64,000 bases of DNA from Corallococcus terminator (GCF_003611635.1 NZ_RAVZ01000001.1:1-64000), one strand, 5' to 3'. Counted from the stretch's first letter, positions 1 through 8,093 are shown. Made by a program: numbers and translations. The notes: generated by a model from the letters alone, not told the origin.

Positions 1-226
1 CCGCCCTCCCGCCCAGGCGGAACGAGAGGTCGGCCCATCCCTCTCGCAACACGAGCCGTGCGACGAAGGACGCGACAGCCGGGCACCACATCAGGAGCAG
101 GACCCTGGATGTTGGGTCAAGGAACGCGATGCGGCGGATGATGGCCCACTCCGCGAGCGCCGTGAGAGGAATCAACACCGCGAAGAAAACGCACAAACTC
201 CGGCGGGCGCGTTGGATGTCATCCAT
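1..226 (-). CDS. CPBP-family intramembrane protease, N-terminal fragment (cut by window edge)
   Basis: Seen: a reading frame starting at ATG 226-224 on the minus strand runs off the left edge. It gives 75 residues beginning MDDIQRARR, with two hydrophobic segments (around CVFFAVLIPLTALAEWAI and VLLLMWCPAVASFVARLVL) followed by LREGWADLSFRLGG. Known: this N-terminal pattern, two membrane helices then a 'W.D..FR.GGR' stretch, is typical of CPBP/Abi-type intramembrane glutamic endopeptidases in myxobacteria; the catalytic EExxxR would lie beyond the edge. The gene starts 7 bases after the stop of the preceding gene and is probably the last known member of the operon. CPBP proteins often sit beside toxin or bacteriocin genes as self-protection factors, which would suit the neighbours, but that is inference. 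The start is secure; the family call rests on the fragment only. Confidence 0.6.
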   Translation of the reverse strand, partial: MDDIQRARRSLCVFFAVLIPLTALAEWAIIRRIAFLDPTSRVLLLMWCPAVASFVARLVLREGWADLSFRLGGRA

Positions 227-233
227 GTGAGCG

Positions 234-770
234 TCACTCGAATTCAGGCACGGCCTTCACGTCACCTGTCGTGAAGATGAGGGCGCTGGACGAGGAATTC
301 TCATCCCCATCCTTCCGCGCCATTCCCCTGGCATCATTCTCGCTGCGAATCTCCAGGCAGACAGGAAAACTGTCGCCGGTCGGAGGCGTCGCCCAGGTGA
401 GCCGACCGAAGACACGATCTCGCACAAAGAGCTGTCCGGACAGCACCGTGCGGTCCGGCATGCGCCCCATGTCTCCCACCAGGTGGACTTTGACGAGTCC
501 GTCTCGCACGGTGATGTAGCGGGGCCTCCCCTGGATGAACACCGCAGGCTGTCTCTGGCCCATTGCGATGCCCAGTTTCTCCATGGCCTGGACCGCACCA
601 AGCGGACACCGCGCGGGAGGAAGCGCAGCCGGGAGCACCCGCGCACGAGTGCAGGCAAACGACGTGCAGGCCACCACGAGTCCCAACGCCCGGATCGCTC
701 TGGCATCCAGGCCCTTCTTCGTCGGCTTCGGGGTGTGAGGAAGGGACAGCGTGTCGTTCGTTTGCGTCAT
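234..770 (-). CDS. unknown lipoprotein-like protein, 178 aa
   Basis: Not recognised as a named family. The start is ATG 770-768, whose T-G-A-T-G overlap with the upstream stop (772-770) implies translational coupling. Seen: an N-terminal tail rich in Thr, Lys and Pro, then a hydrophobic stretch RALGLVVACTSFACTRAR with cysteines that could serve as a lipobox, then a compact beta-rich domain (GRPRYITVRDGLVKVHLVG, TVLSGQLFVRDRVFGRLTW) ending GDVKAVPEFE. Similar small proteins with an 'LSG.L....VYGR....G..YPVC.EL' core are, from memory, common in Myxococcaceae and are annotated as hypothetical. It probably acts in the periplasm or membrane. Its place between a DUF5953 gene and a CPBP protease suggests an accessory role in the same toxin-like locus. 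Base composition is less G+C-rich than the metabolic genes to the right. Confidence 0.6.
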   Translation of the reverse strand: MTQTNDTLSLPHTPKPTKKGLDARAIRALGLVVACTSFACTRARVLPAALPPARCPLGAVQAMEKLGIAMGQRQPAVFIQGRPRYITVRDGLVKVHLVGDMGRMPDRTVLSGQLFVRDRVFGRLTWATPPTGDSFPVCLEIRSENDARGMARKDGDENSSSSALIFTTGDVKAVPEFE

Positions 771-1558
771 CACGGCGGTGGAGACCTCTTGGAGCTTCGC
801 GAGGGGCGAGAGTGTCCACCAATCTCCGGGAACCGCTCGTAGGCCCGCAGGACGACTTCCAGATGACCAGGGTTTTCGAAATCGAGCGGCGCCTCCGTGA
901 GGCGAACAATCCACCCACCCGTCGCGGTACTGCGCGACAGCGAGAGCAGCTCCGCATCGCGGTCGGGATCCGGAAACCCGATGGCCCGAGCAGCCGTGGC
1001 CGACCAGTAGTTCAACCATCCCAAGCGGTGCGGAATCTCTGGCGAGCGGATTTCTGCTGGAAGCTTGAGCGCTGGCAGTCCCCGGGGCGGACTGGGCGGC
1101 CCCGCCAACGTGCGACTTGTCTGCCTGGCGATATCGACTGCCGCGCGGAAGGGCGTGGCTTCGCCCCACAGCGCTTGGGTGGCCTCCGCTACGACCTCCA
1201 CCATCTGCGCCGACGCTGCGATGACCTCAGGGGTCAGAGGAAGGTCCGCGTGGACGTCGAGCAGTGGCTGACCGCCAGGAGCGGAGTTCGCTGATATTTC
1301 CAATGCAGACAGCGTCGCCGGATGGTTTTCGTCGTTGTTGCAGACGAAGGGAATTCTCCTGTCCTTCATCGCCTGGAGGAGCCATGCATCACGTTGCGGG
1401 AGGTGGACGAGTTGGTGCTCATCGGAGACAGTCCACTCCAGACGCAGACCGGGGAGCGCACGCTCCAGACCCTGGACCGCGGCAACAAGACGGGTTTCCT
1501 CTCCTCCGGAAAGGGTCGAATAGGATCTGATGCCAAGGGCTTCTTGTGTTGTCGTCAT
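770..1558 (-). CDS. DUF5953-family protein, possible immunity partner, 262 aa
   Basis: The start is ATG 1558-1556, one base after the stop of the upstream DUF6310 gene (TAG A ATG), so the two are translationally linked. Residues run MTTTQEALGIRSYSTLSGGEE and continue with ERALPGLRLEWTVSDEHQLV, RDAWLLQAMKDRRIPFVCN, TLAGPPSPPRGLPALKLP and HRLGWLNYWSATAARAIGFPD. I recognise this set as DUF5953, a family I know only from Myxococcales. No signal peptide is visible, so it is probably cytoplasmic. DUF5953 genes recur next to DUF6310 genes. Given the nuclease-like motif in the DUF6310 partner, an immunity role is a reasonable inference, but I know of no experimental evidence for it. An in-frame extension upstream of this start would overlap the DUF6310 gene and was rejected. 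Confidence 0.75.
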   Translation of the reverse strand: MTTTQEALGIRSYSTLSGGEETRLVAAVQGLERALPGLRLEWTVSDEHQLVHLPQRDAWLLQAMKDRRIPFVCNNDENHPATLSALEISANSAPGGQPLLDVHADLPLTPEVIAASAQMVEVVAEATQALWGEATPFRAAVDIARQTSRTLAGPPSPPRGLPALKLPAEIRSPEIPHRLGWLNYWSATAARAIGFPDPDRDAELLSLSRSTATGGWIVRLTEAPLDFENPGHLEVVLRAYERFPEIGGHSRPSRSSKRSPPP

Positions 1559-1559
1559 T

Positions 1560-2480
1560 CTAGCACCAGGGCATGAGGACGATCGTGAGGTCGGGCGCCA
1601 GGCGCTCCAGCATCGCCTTGTGCTCTTCAGTCCGAACGCCAATGACAAATCGATAGCCACACGCCGCCGCAAGGTCGCGTTCGCGCCGCCCTTCCGCCAC
1701 TTGTTTCTCAAGTTCGATTTGCTGGACGAACCGCTTGTATGTCTCAATGGCGGTGGTTTTGACTTCCCACAATGTGCGCGTGGCAGGCTGCAGCGCGTCA
1801 AATGCCTTGCCATTGACCAGGACGTTGGCACCACGAAATGCATTGAGTGGAACATTGTCAGCGCACATGTTGTGCAAGGAGTTTCCACCCTTGGGGGGCA
1901 CCCGCTTGGGAATGCACTCCGGACCGTGCTCTCGATCTGGAAATTCGGGAGTCCCCGGAGGGAACCAGTCCTGGCCTGATGGCTCAGACCTGGGTCCCCG
2001 CTTCTCCAAAGGAGCATGCGCGATGGGGATTGTTTCAGGCACGGGCTCTCGGGTTATTTCTTCCTCGGGGTATTGCCGCCTCAGTTCATATGCATCCAAC
2101 TCCTCTTGGATGGCGACCGCGACCACCACCACGCCAACGATGATCACCGCTCCCACGACAATCTCTGGCTGCGTCAGGAGGCAGATGCCGACCAGCGTTG
2201 ACACCGTCGCCGCGTCCGTTGAAGCCACGAGGCACCGTCGCTCCGCATCGCGAAAGCGAATCTTCCGGGTATCGAGCGCGTGAAAACACCGCTCCACCAG
2301 CACGGACCAGGAATGAGAAGCCTCCTGGACCGCGCACCGCCCTTCGTCCCTCCAGGGCAACGTGGCTGCTTTCTGAAGGCGGGACATCCTGGGGTTCCAT
2401 GCGACCGGTCCTTCAGGGCTCGGAGCTGTTGTCGCACAAGCCGAAAGGAGCAGCAGGAACGCGAGGCAGATGCGCAACAT
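1560..2480 (-). CDS. DUF6310-family lipoprotein with nuclease-like C-terminal motif, 306 aa
   Basis: Seen: a lipoprotein signal (MLRICLAFLLLLSACATT, lipobox LSAC), a region with WRDEGRC and SWSVLVERCFHAL, one strongly hydrophobic helix near residues 110-130 (EIVVGAVIIVGVVVVAVAI), a Pro-rich linker (QDWFPPGTPEFP), and a C-terminal domain with PPKGGNSLHNMCAD, VLVNGKAFDAL and TRTLWEVKTT. The arrangement D228-(x)10-E239-V-K241 matches the D...(D/E)xK pattern of PD-(D/E)xK restriction-endonuclease folds, common in bacterial toxin tips. The overall sequence matches DUF6310. A secreted or exported nuclease toxin paired with the next gene is my inference; it could instead be a membrane-anchored housekeeping protein. 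It is first in an operon with the three genes to its left, and its base composition is clearly lower in G+C than that of the mxc genes. Confidence 0.75.
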   Translation of the reverse strand: MLRICLAFLLLLSACATTAPSPEGPVAWNPRMSRLQKAATLPWRDEGRCAVQEASHSWSVLVERCFHALDTRKIRFRDAERRCLVASTDAATVSTLVGICLLTQPEIVVGAVIIVGVVVVAVAIQEELDAYELRRQYPEEEITREPVPETIPIAHAPLEKRGPRSEPSGQDWFPPGTPEFPDREHGPECIPKRVPPKGGNSLHNMCADNVPLNAFRGANVLVNGKAFDALQPATRTLWEVKTTAIETYKRFVQQIELEKQVAEGRRERDLAAACGYRFVIGVRTEEHKAMLERLAPDLTIVLMPWC

Positions 2481-2542
2481 GATTTTGTCCGTTCATGAAG
2501 CAGGGGCTCAGCGGACTTCATCACGTCACGCCCCCCAGCGCC

Positions 2543-4228
2543 TCACCCCAGCGCCTTCATCCAGATGACCACCGCCGCCGCGCCCGCATCGGGAATCCCC
2601 TTCGCGCGCTCGCCCAGGTAGCTCGCGCGTCCCAGCCGCGCCGTCATGCCCGCGGTCGCCTCCGCGCCCTGCTCCGCCGCGCGCGTCGCCTCCGCCCACG
2701 CCTCGCCCAGTGACTTCCCCTCGCGCACGGCGCGCGCCATCGCCTCCGCCGCCGGGTGCAGCGCGTCCACCATGGTCCGGTCCCCGGGCCGCGCACCGCC
2801 CAGCTCCGACACCGCCTCGACGGCCACCTGGAACGCCTTGGCCCAGTCCGCCGCGTCCGGCACCTTGTTCGTCAGGTAGCGCGAAGCCCTCAGGAGCGCG
2901 GTCGCGTAGAACGGCCCGGAGCTGCCGCCGATGTTCCTCCGCAACGCCTGCCCCAGCTCCATCAACGCCCCGGACGGCGTGCCCCATGCGCCCTCCGGCA
3001 ACGCGCGGATGGCCGCCGCGCCCCGCGCCAGGCTCAAGCCCAGGTCCCCGTCCCCCGCCGCGCTGTCCAGCTCCGTCAGCTTCGCCTCGGCCGCATCCCA
3101 CGCGTCCGCCACCGCCAACGCTCCCGCCTTCACCTTCGCCATCTGCGGCTGGGGCTTCGGATGTCCCTGGATGGTGGGCAGCGCCCCTCGCGTCGACACC
3201 ACCCGGCGCTGCGCGACCAGCGTCCCCCTGCCCGGCCACGCCGGCGCCTGCGTGGCCGCGTCCAGCCGCGCCAGCCGCGCGTCGTCCACCTTCAGCAACG
3301 TGAGCGAACACCCCGGCATCTCCAGCGCGGACAGGAACGTGCCCTGCCACGCACGCTCCACCTTCACGCCCCGCTCCGCCAGGAACGCCAGCGCCCGGCG
3401 CGTCATGATGGCCAGCTCCATGGGCGGCGTGCCCCCCAGGCCGTTGACCATCAGCGCCACGCGCTCCCCCTTGCCGATGTCGCGGTCCTCCACGATGGTC
3501 GACAGCAACGTGTCCACCAGCGCATCCGCGGGCTGGTGCGCGACGCGGCGAACTCCCTGCTCGCCGTGGATGCCCAATCCCAGCTCCACCTCGCCCTCGC
3601 CCAACGTGAAGCCCGGCCGGCCCGCCGCCGGCACCGTGCACGGCCCCAGCGCCACGCCCATGCTGCCCAGGGCACTGGCCGCCTCCGTCGCCTCGCGCGC
3701 CACCTCCGCCAGCGACGCACCCGCCGCCGCCGCCGCGCCCGCGACCTTGTGCACCAGCACCACGCCCGCGATGCCCCGCCGCCGCGCGGGCTCCACCGTG
3801 TCGCGCAACGCCACGTCGTCCGCCACCACGACGACCTCCGTCGGGATGCCCTCCGCCCGCGCCAGCTCCGCCGCGAGCCCGAAGTTGAGCCGGTCGCCGG
3901 TGTAGTTCTTCACGATGAGCAGCGCGCCCGCCGTTCCCGCCACCGCGCGGATCGCCGCCAGCACCGCGTCCGCGCTGGGCGACGTGAACACATCCCCCGC
4001 CACCGCCGCGTGCAGCATGCCCGCGCCCACATAGCCCGCATGCGCGGGCTCGTGCCCGCTGCCACCACCGGAGAGGATGGCCACCCGCCGCGCGCCCAGC
4101 GCCGCCGGCACGTCCGCGCGCACCACCACCGTCTCCCCCTCCAGCAGCGCCTGTCCGGGCGCGAGCGCCACGAACCCCTCCAGCATCTCCCGGACCACTT
4201 CGAGCGGCGCATTGACGAGCTTCTTCAC
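2543..4228 (-). CDS. ATP-dependent dihydroxyacetone kinase, fused DhaK-DhaL, 561 aa
   Basis: Phosphorylates dihydroxyacetone (and often glyceraldehyde) with ATP in the cytoplasm. Seen: an N-terminal DhaK domain with LSGGGSGHEPAHAGYVG, VKNYTGDRLNFGLA and the substrate-binding histidine in GLGIHGEQGV, then NGLGGTPPMEL. A DhaL domain follows, with DSAAGDGDLGLSLARG (ADP/Mg site), RRNIGGSSGPFYATAL and GDRTMVDALHPA. Length matches single-chain Citrobacter-type kinases (about 550 aa) rather than split PTS-dependent DhaK/DhaL. The start is taken as GTG 4228, preceded by a GAGG ribosome-binding site about 8 bases upstream; the frame stays open far upstream, but that extension is antisense to mxcK and is not coding. 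It is divergent from mxcK across a 273-base gap that holds a Fur box. No glycerol dehydrogenase lies beside it. Confidence 0.93.
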   Translation of the reverse strand: MKKLVNAPLEVVREMLEGFVALAPGQALLEGETVVVRADVPAALGARRVAILSGGGSGHEPAHAGYVGAGMLHAAVAGDVFTSPSADAVLAAIRAVAGTAGALLIVKNYTGDRLNFGLAAELARAEGIPTEVVVVADDVALRDTVEPARRRGIAGVVLVHKVAGAAAAAGASLAEVAREATEAASALGSMGVALGPCTVPAAGRPGFTLGEGEVELGLGIHGEQGVRRVAHQPADALVDTLLSTIVEDRDIGKGERVALMVNGLGGTPPMELAIMTRRALAFLAERGVKVERAWQGTFLSALEMPGCSLTLLKVDDARLARLDAATQAPAWPGRGTLVAQRRVVSTRGALPTIQGHPKPQPQMAKVKAGALAVADAWDAAEAKLTELDSAAGDGDLGLSLARGAAAIRALPEGAWGTPSGALMELGQALRRNIGGSSGPFYATALLRASRYLTNKVPDAADWAKAFQVAVEAVSELGGARPGDRTMVDALHPAAEAMARAVREGKSLGEAWAEATRAAEQGAEATAGMTARLGRASYLGERAKGIPDAGAAAVVIWMKALG

Positions 4229-4383
4229 CTTCGTGACCTCGGCGGAAAAGGAACGGAACAGACAGCTCCAGATCCCACCCTTCCGCCCGCCCACCTGCCC
4301 GTCAAGCGAGCAGGAAGTGGCAAGCCCTCCGTTGGACGGTTGCGTCACGAATCCCGTTTTCCATTGACTTCGCCCCTGTTTCT

Positions 4384-4402
4384 GAGGATGATTCTCATTA
4401 TC
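4384..4402 (+). promoter_or_regulatory. Fur box upstream of mxcK
   Basis: The 19 bases match the classical Fur consensus GATAATGATAATCATTATC at 15 of 19 positions by my count, including the whole right half TCATTATC. The site lies 100 bases upstream of the mxcK start, in the gap divergent from the dihydroxyacetone kinase gene. Iron-loaded Fur would be expected to repress mxcK-mxcL here. It could also affect the divergent kinase gene, but nothing in that gene points to iron control. Confidence 0.8.
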
Positions 4403-4501
4403 ATTCGCTGACTCGCAACAAGCACGGCGGGTCCGGCGCGAGGTGCGTCGGCTCCAGGCCGGAACCTGTCTGGCATTGCCGGACAGGGACAGGGCCGACG
4501 T

Positions 4502-5752
4502 GTGTCTGGATCCCAGGTGACTGTCTTGAGTGTTCCATCCCCGGTCGCGCGAGAGCGCACGCTGCTGTGGCTCCTGGCGGCGGTGCAGTTCACGCACGTC
4601 GTCGACTTCATGATGCTGATGCCGCTGGGGCCCCTGCTGATGCAGCGGCTGGACCTGTCGGCGACGCGGTTCGGTGCGCTGGTGTCCGCGTACACGCTCG
4701 CGTCCGCGGCCATGGGTGTCCTGGGCGTGTTCTGGTTGGACCGGCTGGAGCGCAAGCGCACGCTCTTGATGCTCTACGCGGGCTTCATCACCGCCACGCT
4801 CCTGTGCGGCGCGGCCACCGGGGCCGTGGGGCTGCTCGTGGCACGCACCGTGGCCGGGGCGTGCGCGGGGCTGATGGGCGCGGTGGTCATCGCCATCGTC
4901 AGCGACGTGGTTCCGGCGGAGCGCCGGGGGCAGGCCATTGGCACCGTGATGACGGCGTACGCGCTGTCCGCGGTGGCGGGCGTGCCGCTGGGCCTGGGCC
5001 TCGCGAACCTCTGGGGCTGGCGCTCGCCCTTCGTCGTCCTCGCGGCCGTGGCCGGCCTCGTGTGGCTGCTGCTGCTGCGCTTCCTTCCCCGCGTGGACGG
5101 ACACCTTGCCCGCGCGCCCGGCGCTGGCGATGCCTCGTCGCCCGCCTCCGTCTTCACGCCCCGCCTGGCGCTGGGCTGGGTGCTGACGTTCACGGTGGTG
5201 TTCGCCAGCTTCCTGCTCATCCCCTACCTGGGCGCCTTCATGGTGGGCAACCTGGGCCTGTCCCTGTCGGAATTGCCGTGGGTGTATCTGGCCGGCGGCG
5301 CGGCGACGCTGCTGAGCTCGCGGTGGATTGGCGGACTCGCGGATCGCCTGGGCCCCGCGCGGGTGCTGGCCGGCCTGCTGGTGTTCACCATGGTGCCGCA
5401 CCTGCTCTTCACGCACCTGCCGCCCTCCCCCCTGCCGGTGGTGGCGCTGGTGTTCGTGGTCTTCATGACGCTCACCTCCGGCCGGGCCATCCCCACCATG
5501 GCGCTGGTCGCATCGCGGGTGCCGCCCGTACTGCGCGGGCGCTACCTGGCGGTCAACATGGCCGCCAGCGACGGCGCCTCTGGCCTTGCCGCATGGATGG
5601 GCGGACTGCTCCTGACCACCGCGTCCGACGGCGCGCTCATCGGCTTCGGGCCGCTGGGCTTCTTCGCCGTGGGCATCTCCGCGCTCGCGCTGGGCCTGCT
5701 GTGGGTCTTCGCCGGCCGCGCCGTGCCCGTGAGCGCCACCCCCGCTTCCTGA
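4502..5752 (+). CDS. mxcK: MxcK, MFS transporter (probable myxochelin exporter), 416 aa
   Basis: A cytoplasmic-membrane major facilitator permease with about twelve hydrophobic helices. Seen: VVDFMMLMPLGPLLMQRL in helix 1 (like DHA1 drug-export permeases), the loop WLDRLERKRTLLMLY between helices 2 and 3 (motif A region), and a second-half counterpart WIGGLADRLGPARVL. The start is GTG 4502, the first start codon after the Fur box with a purine-rich stretch just upstream. The stop is 37 bases before mxcL, so the two form one iron-regulated unit. By position and family it probably exports myxochelin. The mxcK name follows the Stigmatella aurantiaca myxochelin locus as I recall it. Direction of transport is inferred, not shown. 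Confidence 0.8.
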   Translation: MSGSQVTVLSVPSPVARERTLLWLLAAVQFTHVVDFMMLMPLGPLLMQRLDLSATRFGALVSAYTLASAAMGVLGVFWLDRLERKRTLLMLYAGFITATLLCGAATGAVGLLVARTVAGACAGLMGAVVIAIVSDVVPAERRGQAIGTVMTAYALSAVAGVPLGLGLANLWGWRSPFVVLAAVAGLVWLLLLRFLPRVDGHLARAPGAGDASSPASVFTPRLALGWVLTFTVVFASFLLIPYLGAFMVGNLGLSLSELPWVYLAGGAATLLSSRWIGGLADRLGPARVLAGLLVFTMVPHLLFTHLPPSPLPVVALVFVVFMTLTSGRAIPTMALVASRVPPVLRGRYLAVNMAASDGASGLAAWMGGLLLTTASDGALIGFGPLGFFAVGISALALGLLWVFAGRAVPVSATPAS

Positions 5753-5789
5753 CAATCCCTCTCCACCCCCTGAACACAAGGACCCTTCC

Positions 5790-7073
5790 ATGTCCCAGGC
5801 CACTCCCCGACACCCGTCCCTGCCGCGCCCCATCGTGGGCGAGATCAAGCTGGAGCGCTCCAACCAACTGCTCGCGGAGGCGCGCAAGCTGGTGCCCGGC
5901 GTCACCCAGACGATGATGAAGAAGCCGGACCACTTCGCCCCCGGCGCCTTCCCCGTGTTCCTCGCCAAGGGCCAGGGCGCGCTGGTGGAGGACGCGGACG
6001 GCCAGGAGTACATCGACTACATCCAGGCGCTGGGCGCCAACATGCTGGGCCACAACCACCCGGCCGTCGCGGAGACCATCCGCAAGCACCTGGCCGAGGG
6101 CATCATCCACTCGCTGCCCACGCCGGTGGAGGTCTCCTCCGTGCGCGCGCTGGTGGACGTCATCCCGGGCGCGGAGATGGCCCGCTTCTTCAAGACGGGC
6201 GCGGACGCCACCTCCGCCGCCGTGCGCCTTTCGCGCCACATCACCGGCCGCGAGTCCATCGTCACCGTGGGCTACAACGGCTGGCACGACCACTTCATGT
6301 ACGACACGCCGGGCATCCCCGCGGCCGTCGCGAAGCTCACCACCCGCCTGCCGCTCTTCACGCCCCCGGACGAGCCCGCCCTGCTCGCGCACATCGAGGC
6401 GCACGGCGCGCAGCTTGCCTGTGTCCTGCTGGCCATCCCCTACAACCGCACCATCACGCGCGAGTTCCTCCAGGCCGTGAAGGACACCTGCGCGAAGCAC
6501 GGCGTGCTCTTCATCCTGGATGAGGTCGTCACCGGCTTCCGCCTGGCCCTGGGCGGCGCGCAGCAGTTCTTCGGCGTCCAGGCCGACTTCGTCACGCTGT
6601 CCAAGGGCATCGCCGCGGGCATGCCCCTGTCCGCCATCGCCGGCCCGGAGAAGTACCTCTCCAAGCTGAGCGACCTCCAGGTGTCCACCACCTTCGGCGG
6701 TGAGATGCTGTCGCTGGCCGTGTGCGAAGCGGTGCTCAAGGAATACAAGAGCACCAACTACATCGAACACATCGCCAACATGGGCCGCCGCCTGCGGGAG
6801 GGCGTCAACGCCCACGCGAAGGCCACGGGCTCCTCGCTGGAGGTCATCGGCTACGACGCCGTGCCCTTCTTCCGCTTCAGCAAGGACATCCCCCAGCACA
6901 TCCAGAAGATGATCCCCTTCCAGGCCGGCATGGCCCGCCGGGGCGTCATCCTGCGCCGCGACCTGAACTTCATCAGCGCCGTGCACACGGAGCAGCAGAT
7001 CGACCACACCATCGCCGCCGCCGGCGAGGTGTTGCGCGAGACGGCCGCCAGCTCCACCGCCAGCGCTGCCTGA
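5790..7073 (+). CDS. mxcL: MxcL, PLP-dependent class III aminotransferase, 427 aa
   Basis: Resembles glutamate-1-semialdehyde aminotransferase. Seen: the N-terminal LVPGVTQTMMKKPDHFAPGAFPVF, the PLP site FILDEVVTGFRLALGGAQQ and the Schiff-base lysine K272 in TLSKGIAAG, followed by STTFGGEMLSLA. In the myxochelin pathway MxcL is known to aminate the aldehyde released by the MxcG reductase, giving the amine form (myxochelin B), in competition with reduction to the alcohol (myxochelin A). Its place in the mxcK-mxcL Fur-controlled unit fits. AAGGACC just upstream of ATG 5790 is a good ribosome-binding site. Length is normal for the family. An unrelated GSA aminotransferase is unlikely because no tetrapyrrole genes are nearby. 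Confidence 0.9.
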   Translation: MSQATPRHPSLPRPIVGEIKLERSNQLLAEARKLVPGVTQTMMKKPDHFAPGAFPVFLAKGQGALVEDADGQEYIDYIQALGANMLGHNHPAVAETIRKHLAEGIIHSLPTPVEVSSVRALVDVIPGAEMARFFKTGADATSAAVRLSRHITGRESIVTVGYNGWHDHFMYDTPGIPAAVAKLTTRLPLFTPPDEPALLAHIEAHGAQLACVLLAIPYNRTITREFLQAVKDTCAKHGVLFILDEVVTGFRLALGGAQQFFGVQADFVTLSKGIAAGMPLSAIAGPEKYLSKLSDLQVSTTFGGEMLSLAVCEAVLKEYKSTNYIEHIANMGRRLREGVNAHAKATGSSLEVIGYDAVPFFRFSKDIPQHIQKMIPFQAGMARRGVILRRDLNFISAVHTEQQIDHTIAAAGEVLRETAASSTASAA

Positions 7074-7098
7074 AACATTCGCAAACCAATCCGCCCGC

Positions 7099-7124
7099 CC
7101 CACCGCGGCGTTTCACGCGGTGGG
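7099..7124 (+). terminator. hairpin terminator after mxcKL
   Basis: A perfect 9-base-pair stem (CCCACCGCG at 7099-7107, CGCGGTGGG at 7116-7124) with an 8-base loop, followed by TCATTT. It lies 26 bases after the mxcL stop and ahead of the mxcC operator. The T-run is weak, as is common in high-G+C genomes, so termination efficiency is uncertain. Confidence 0.6.
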
Positions 7125-7182
7125 TCATTTCGGGCTTGAGCCTTCTTGACAGGAATTCACGACCATGGCACTTCCGGATTCT

Positions 7183-7202
7183 GATTATGAGAACCGTTCT
7201 CA
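7183..7202 (+). promoter_or_regulatory. Fur box upstream of mxcC
   Basis: Contains a perfect 7-1-7 inverted repeat, TGAGAAC-C-GTTCTCA (7188-7202), the Fur arrangement TGATAAT-N-ATTATCA; the overlapping 19-mer 7183-7201 matches the Fur consensus at 14 positions. It lies 29 bases upstream of the mxcC start and should control the six-gene mxcC-aroA5 unit. The inverted repeat argues against an in-frame mxcC start further upstream at 7165, which would make the operator coding sequence. Confidence 0.85.
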
Positions 7203-7234
7203 TTCTCCAGTGGACGGACCGGGCAAGCGGATGA
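7187..7234 (+). other. possible 15-codon leader ORF ending on the mxcC start
   Basis: Seen: ATG 7187-7189 lies inside the Fur box and opens a frame reading [15 protein letters not shown]. Its stop TGA (7232-7234) overlaps the chosen mxcC start ATG (7231-7233) as ATGA. The overlap is the geometry of translational coupling. No ribosome-binding site precedes it, and an ATG is built into the Fur consensus, so it may be chance. No function is claimed. Confidence 0.25.
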
Positions 7235-8007
7235 TGGGTGCGCCGACAGGAATCGCGGTGGTGACGGGCGCGGCCCAGGGCATTGGCGCGGCCGTCGCAC
7301 GGAAGCTTGCGCGCACGATGCACGTGGCCGTGTTCGACCAGAACAGTGCCGGGTTGGAATTGCTGGTGGCGGAGTTGCGCCAGCAGGACTTGAAGGCCAC
7401 CGCGTTCAAGGTGGACGTGCGGGACAAGGACGGCGTCGAGGACGCGGTCGCCATCATCGAAGCGAAGCTGGGCCCCATCCAGGTGCTGGCCAACGTGGCG
7501 GGCATCCTGCGCATGGGCGCGGCGCTGGAGTTGAGCGACGCGGACTGGATGAGCACCTTCGCGGTCAACACCCACGGCGTGTTCCATGTCTCGCGCGCGG
7601 TGGCCAGGCGCATGGTGCCCCGGCGCTCGGGTGCCATTGTCACGGTGGGCTCCAACGCGGCGGGCGTGCCGCGCATGCAGATGGCGGCCTACGCGGCGTC
7701 CAAGGCCGCCTCCACCATGTTCACCAAATGTCTGGGGTTGGAGCTGGCCGAGCACGGCATCCGCTGCAACGTCGTGTCCCCCGGCTCCACCGACACCGCC
7801 ATGCAGCGGGCGCTCTGGTCGGATGACCGCGGGCCGGAGGCCGTCATCGCCGGCTCGTTGCAGTCCTTTCGCACCGGCATCCCCCTGCGCCGCATCGCCA
7901 CGCCAGACGACATCGCCGACTCCGTGGTGTTCCTGGCGTCCGACCAGGCCCGCCACATCACGATGCACGATTTGTGTATCGACGGCGGCGCCACGCTGGG
8001 TGTCTGA
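7231..8007 (+). CDS. mxcC: MxcC, 2,3-dihydro-2,3-dihydroxybenzoate dehydrogenase, 258 aa
   Basis: Oxidises 2,3-dihydro-2,3-dihydroxybenzoate to 2,3-dihydroxybenzoate (DHB) with NAD+, the last DHB step (EntA/DhbA equivalent). Seen: the short-chain dehydrogenase cofactor motif [13 protein letters not shown], the structural motif NVAGILR, and catalytic Tyr154 and Lys158 in [11 protein letters not shown]. The tail [17 protein letters not shown] matches DhbA-type enzymes. ATG 7231 (or 7234) is preferred because the longer frame from 7165 would translate the Fur operator. First gene of mxcC-D-E-F-G-aroA5; length equals the family norm. Confidence 0.92.
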   Translation: MMGAPTGIAVVTGAAQGIGAAVARKLARTMHVAVFDQNSAGLELLVAELRQQDLKATAFKVDVRDKDGVEDAVAIIEAKLGPIQVLANVAGILRMGAALELSDADWMSTFAVNTHGVFHVSRAVARRMVPRRSGAIVTVGSNAAGVPRMQMAAYAASKAASTMFTKCLGLELAEHGIRCNVVSPGSTDTAMQRALWSDDRGPEAVIAGSLQSFRTGIPLRRIATPDDIADSVVFLASDQARHITMHDLCIDGGATLGV

Positions 8008-8093
8008 AACCCGCCCGCGACGCTTCCGCCTCCCTGAAACACCCCCTTCCTCTCCAGGGTGGACCTTCGTGTCCCCTCCCATGCCTCCGAGTT

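Noticed and set aside
771-1169. Upstream extension of the 178-residue unknown protein
   Set aside because: Overlaps DUF5953; the TGATG coupling site marks the real start.
1559-2017. Upstream extension of the DUF5953 frame
   Set aside because: It overlaps the DUF6310 coding sequence; the DUF5953 homology starts at MTTTQEALG.
4229-6013. N-terminal extension of the dihydroxyacetone kinase frame
   Set aside because: It would be antisense to mxcK and mxcL and cross the Fur box; the DhaK domain begins at the chosen GTG start.
7165-7230. Upstream in-frame start for mxcC
   Set aside because: The 22 extra residues would be encoded by the Fur inverted repeat and do not fit the compact N-terminus of EntA/DhbA enzymes.
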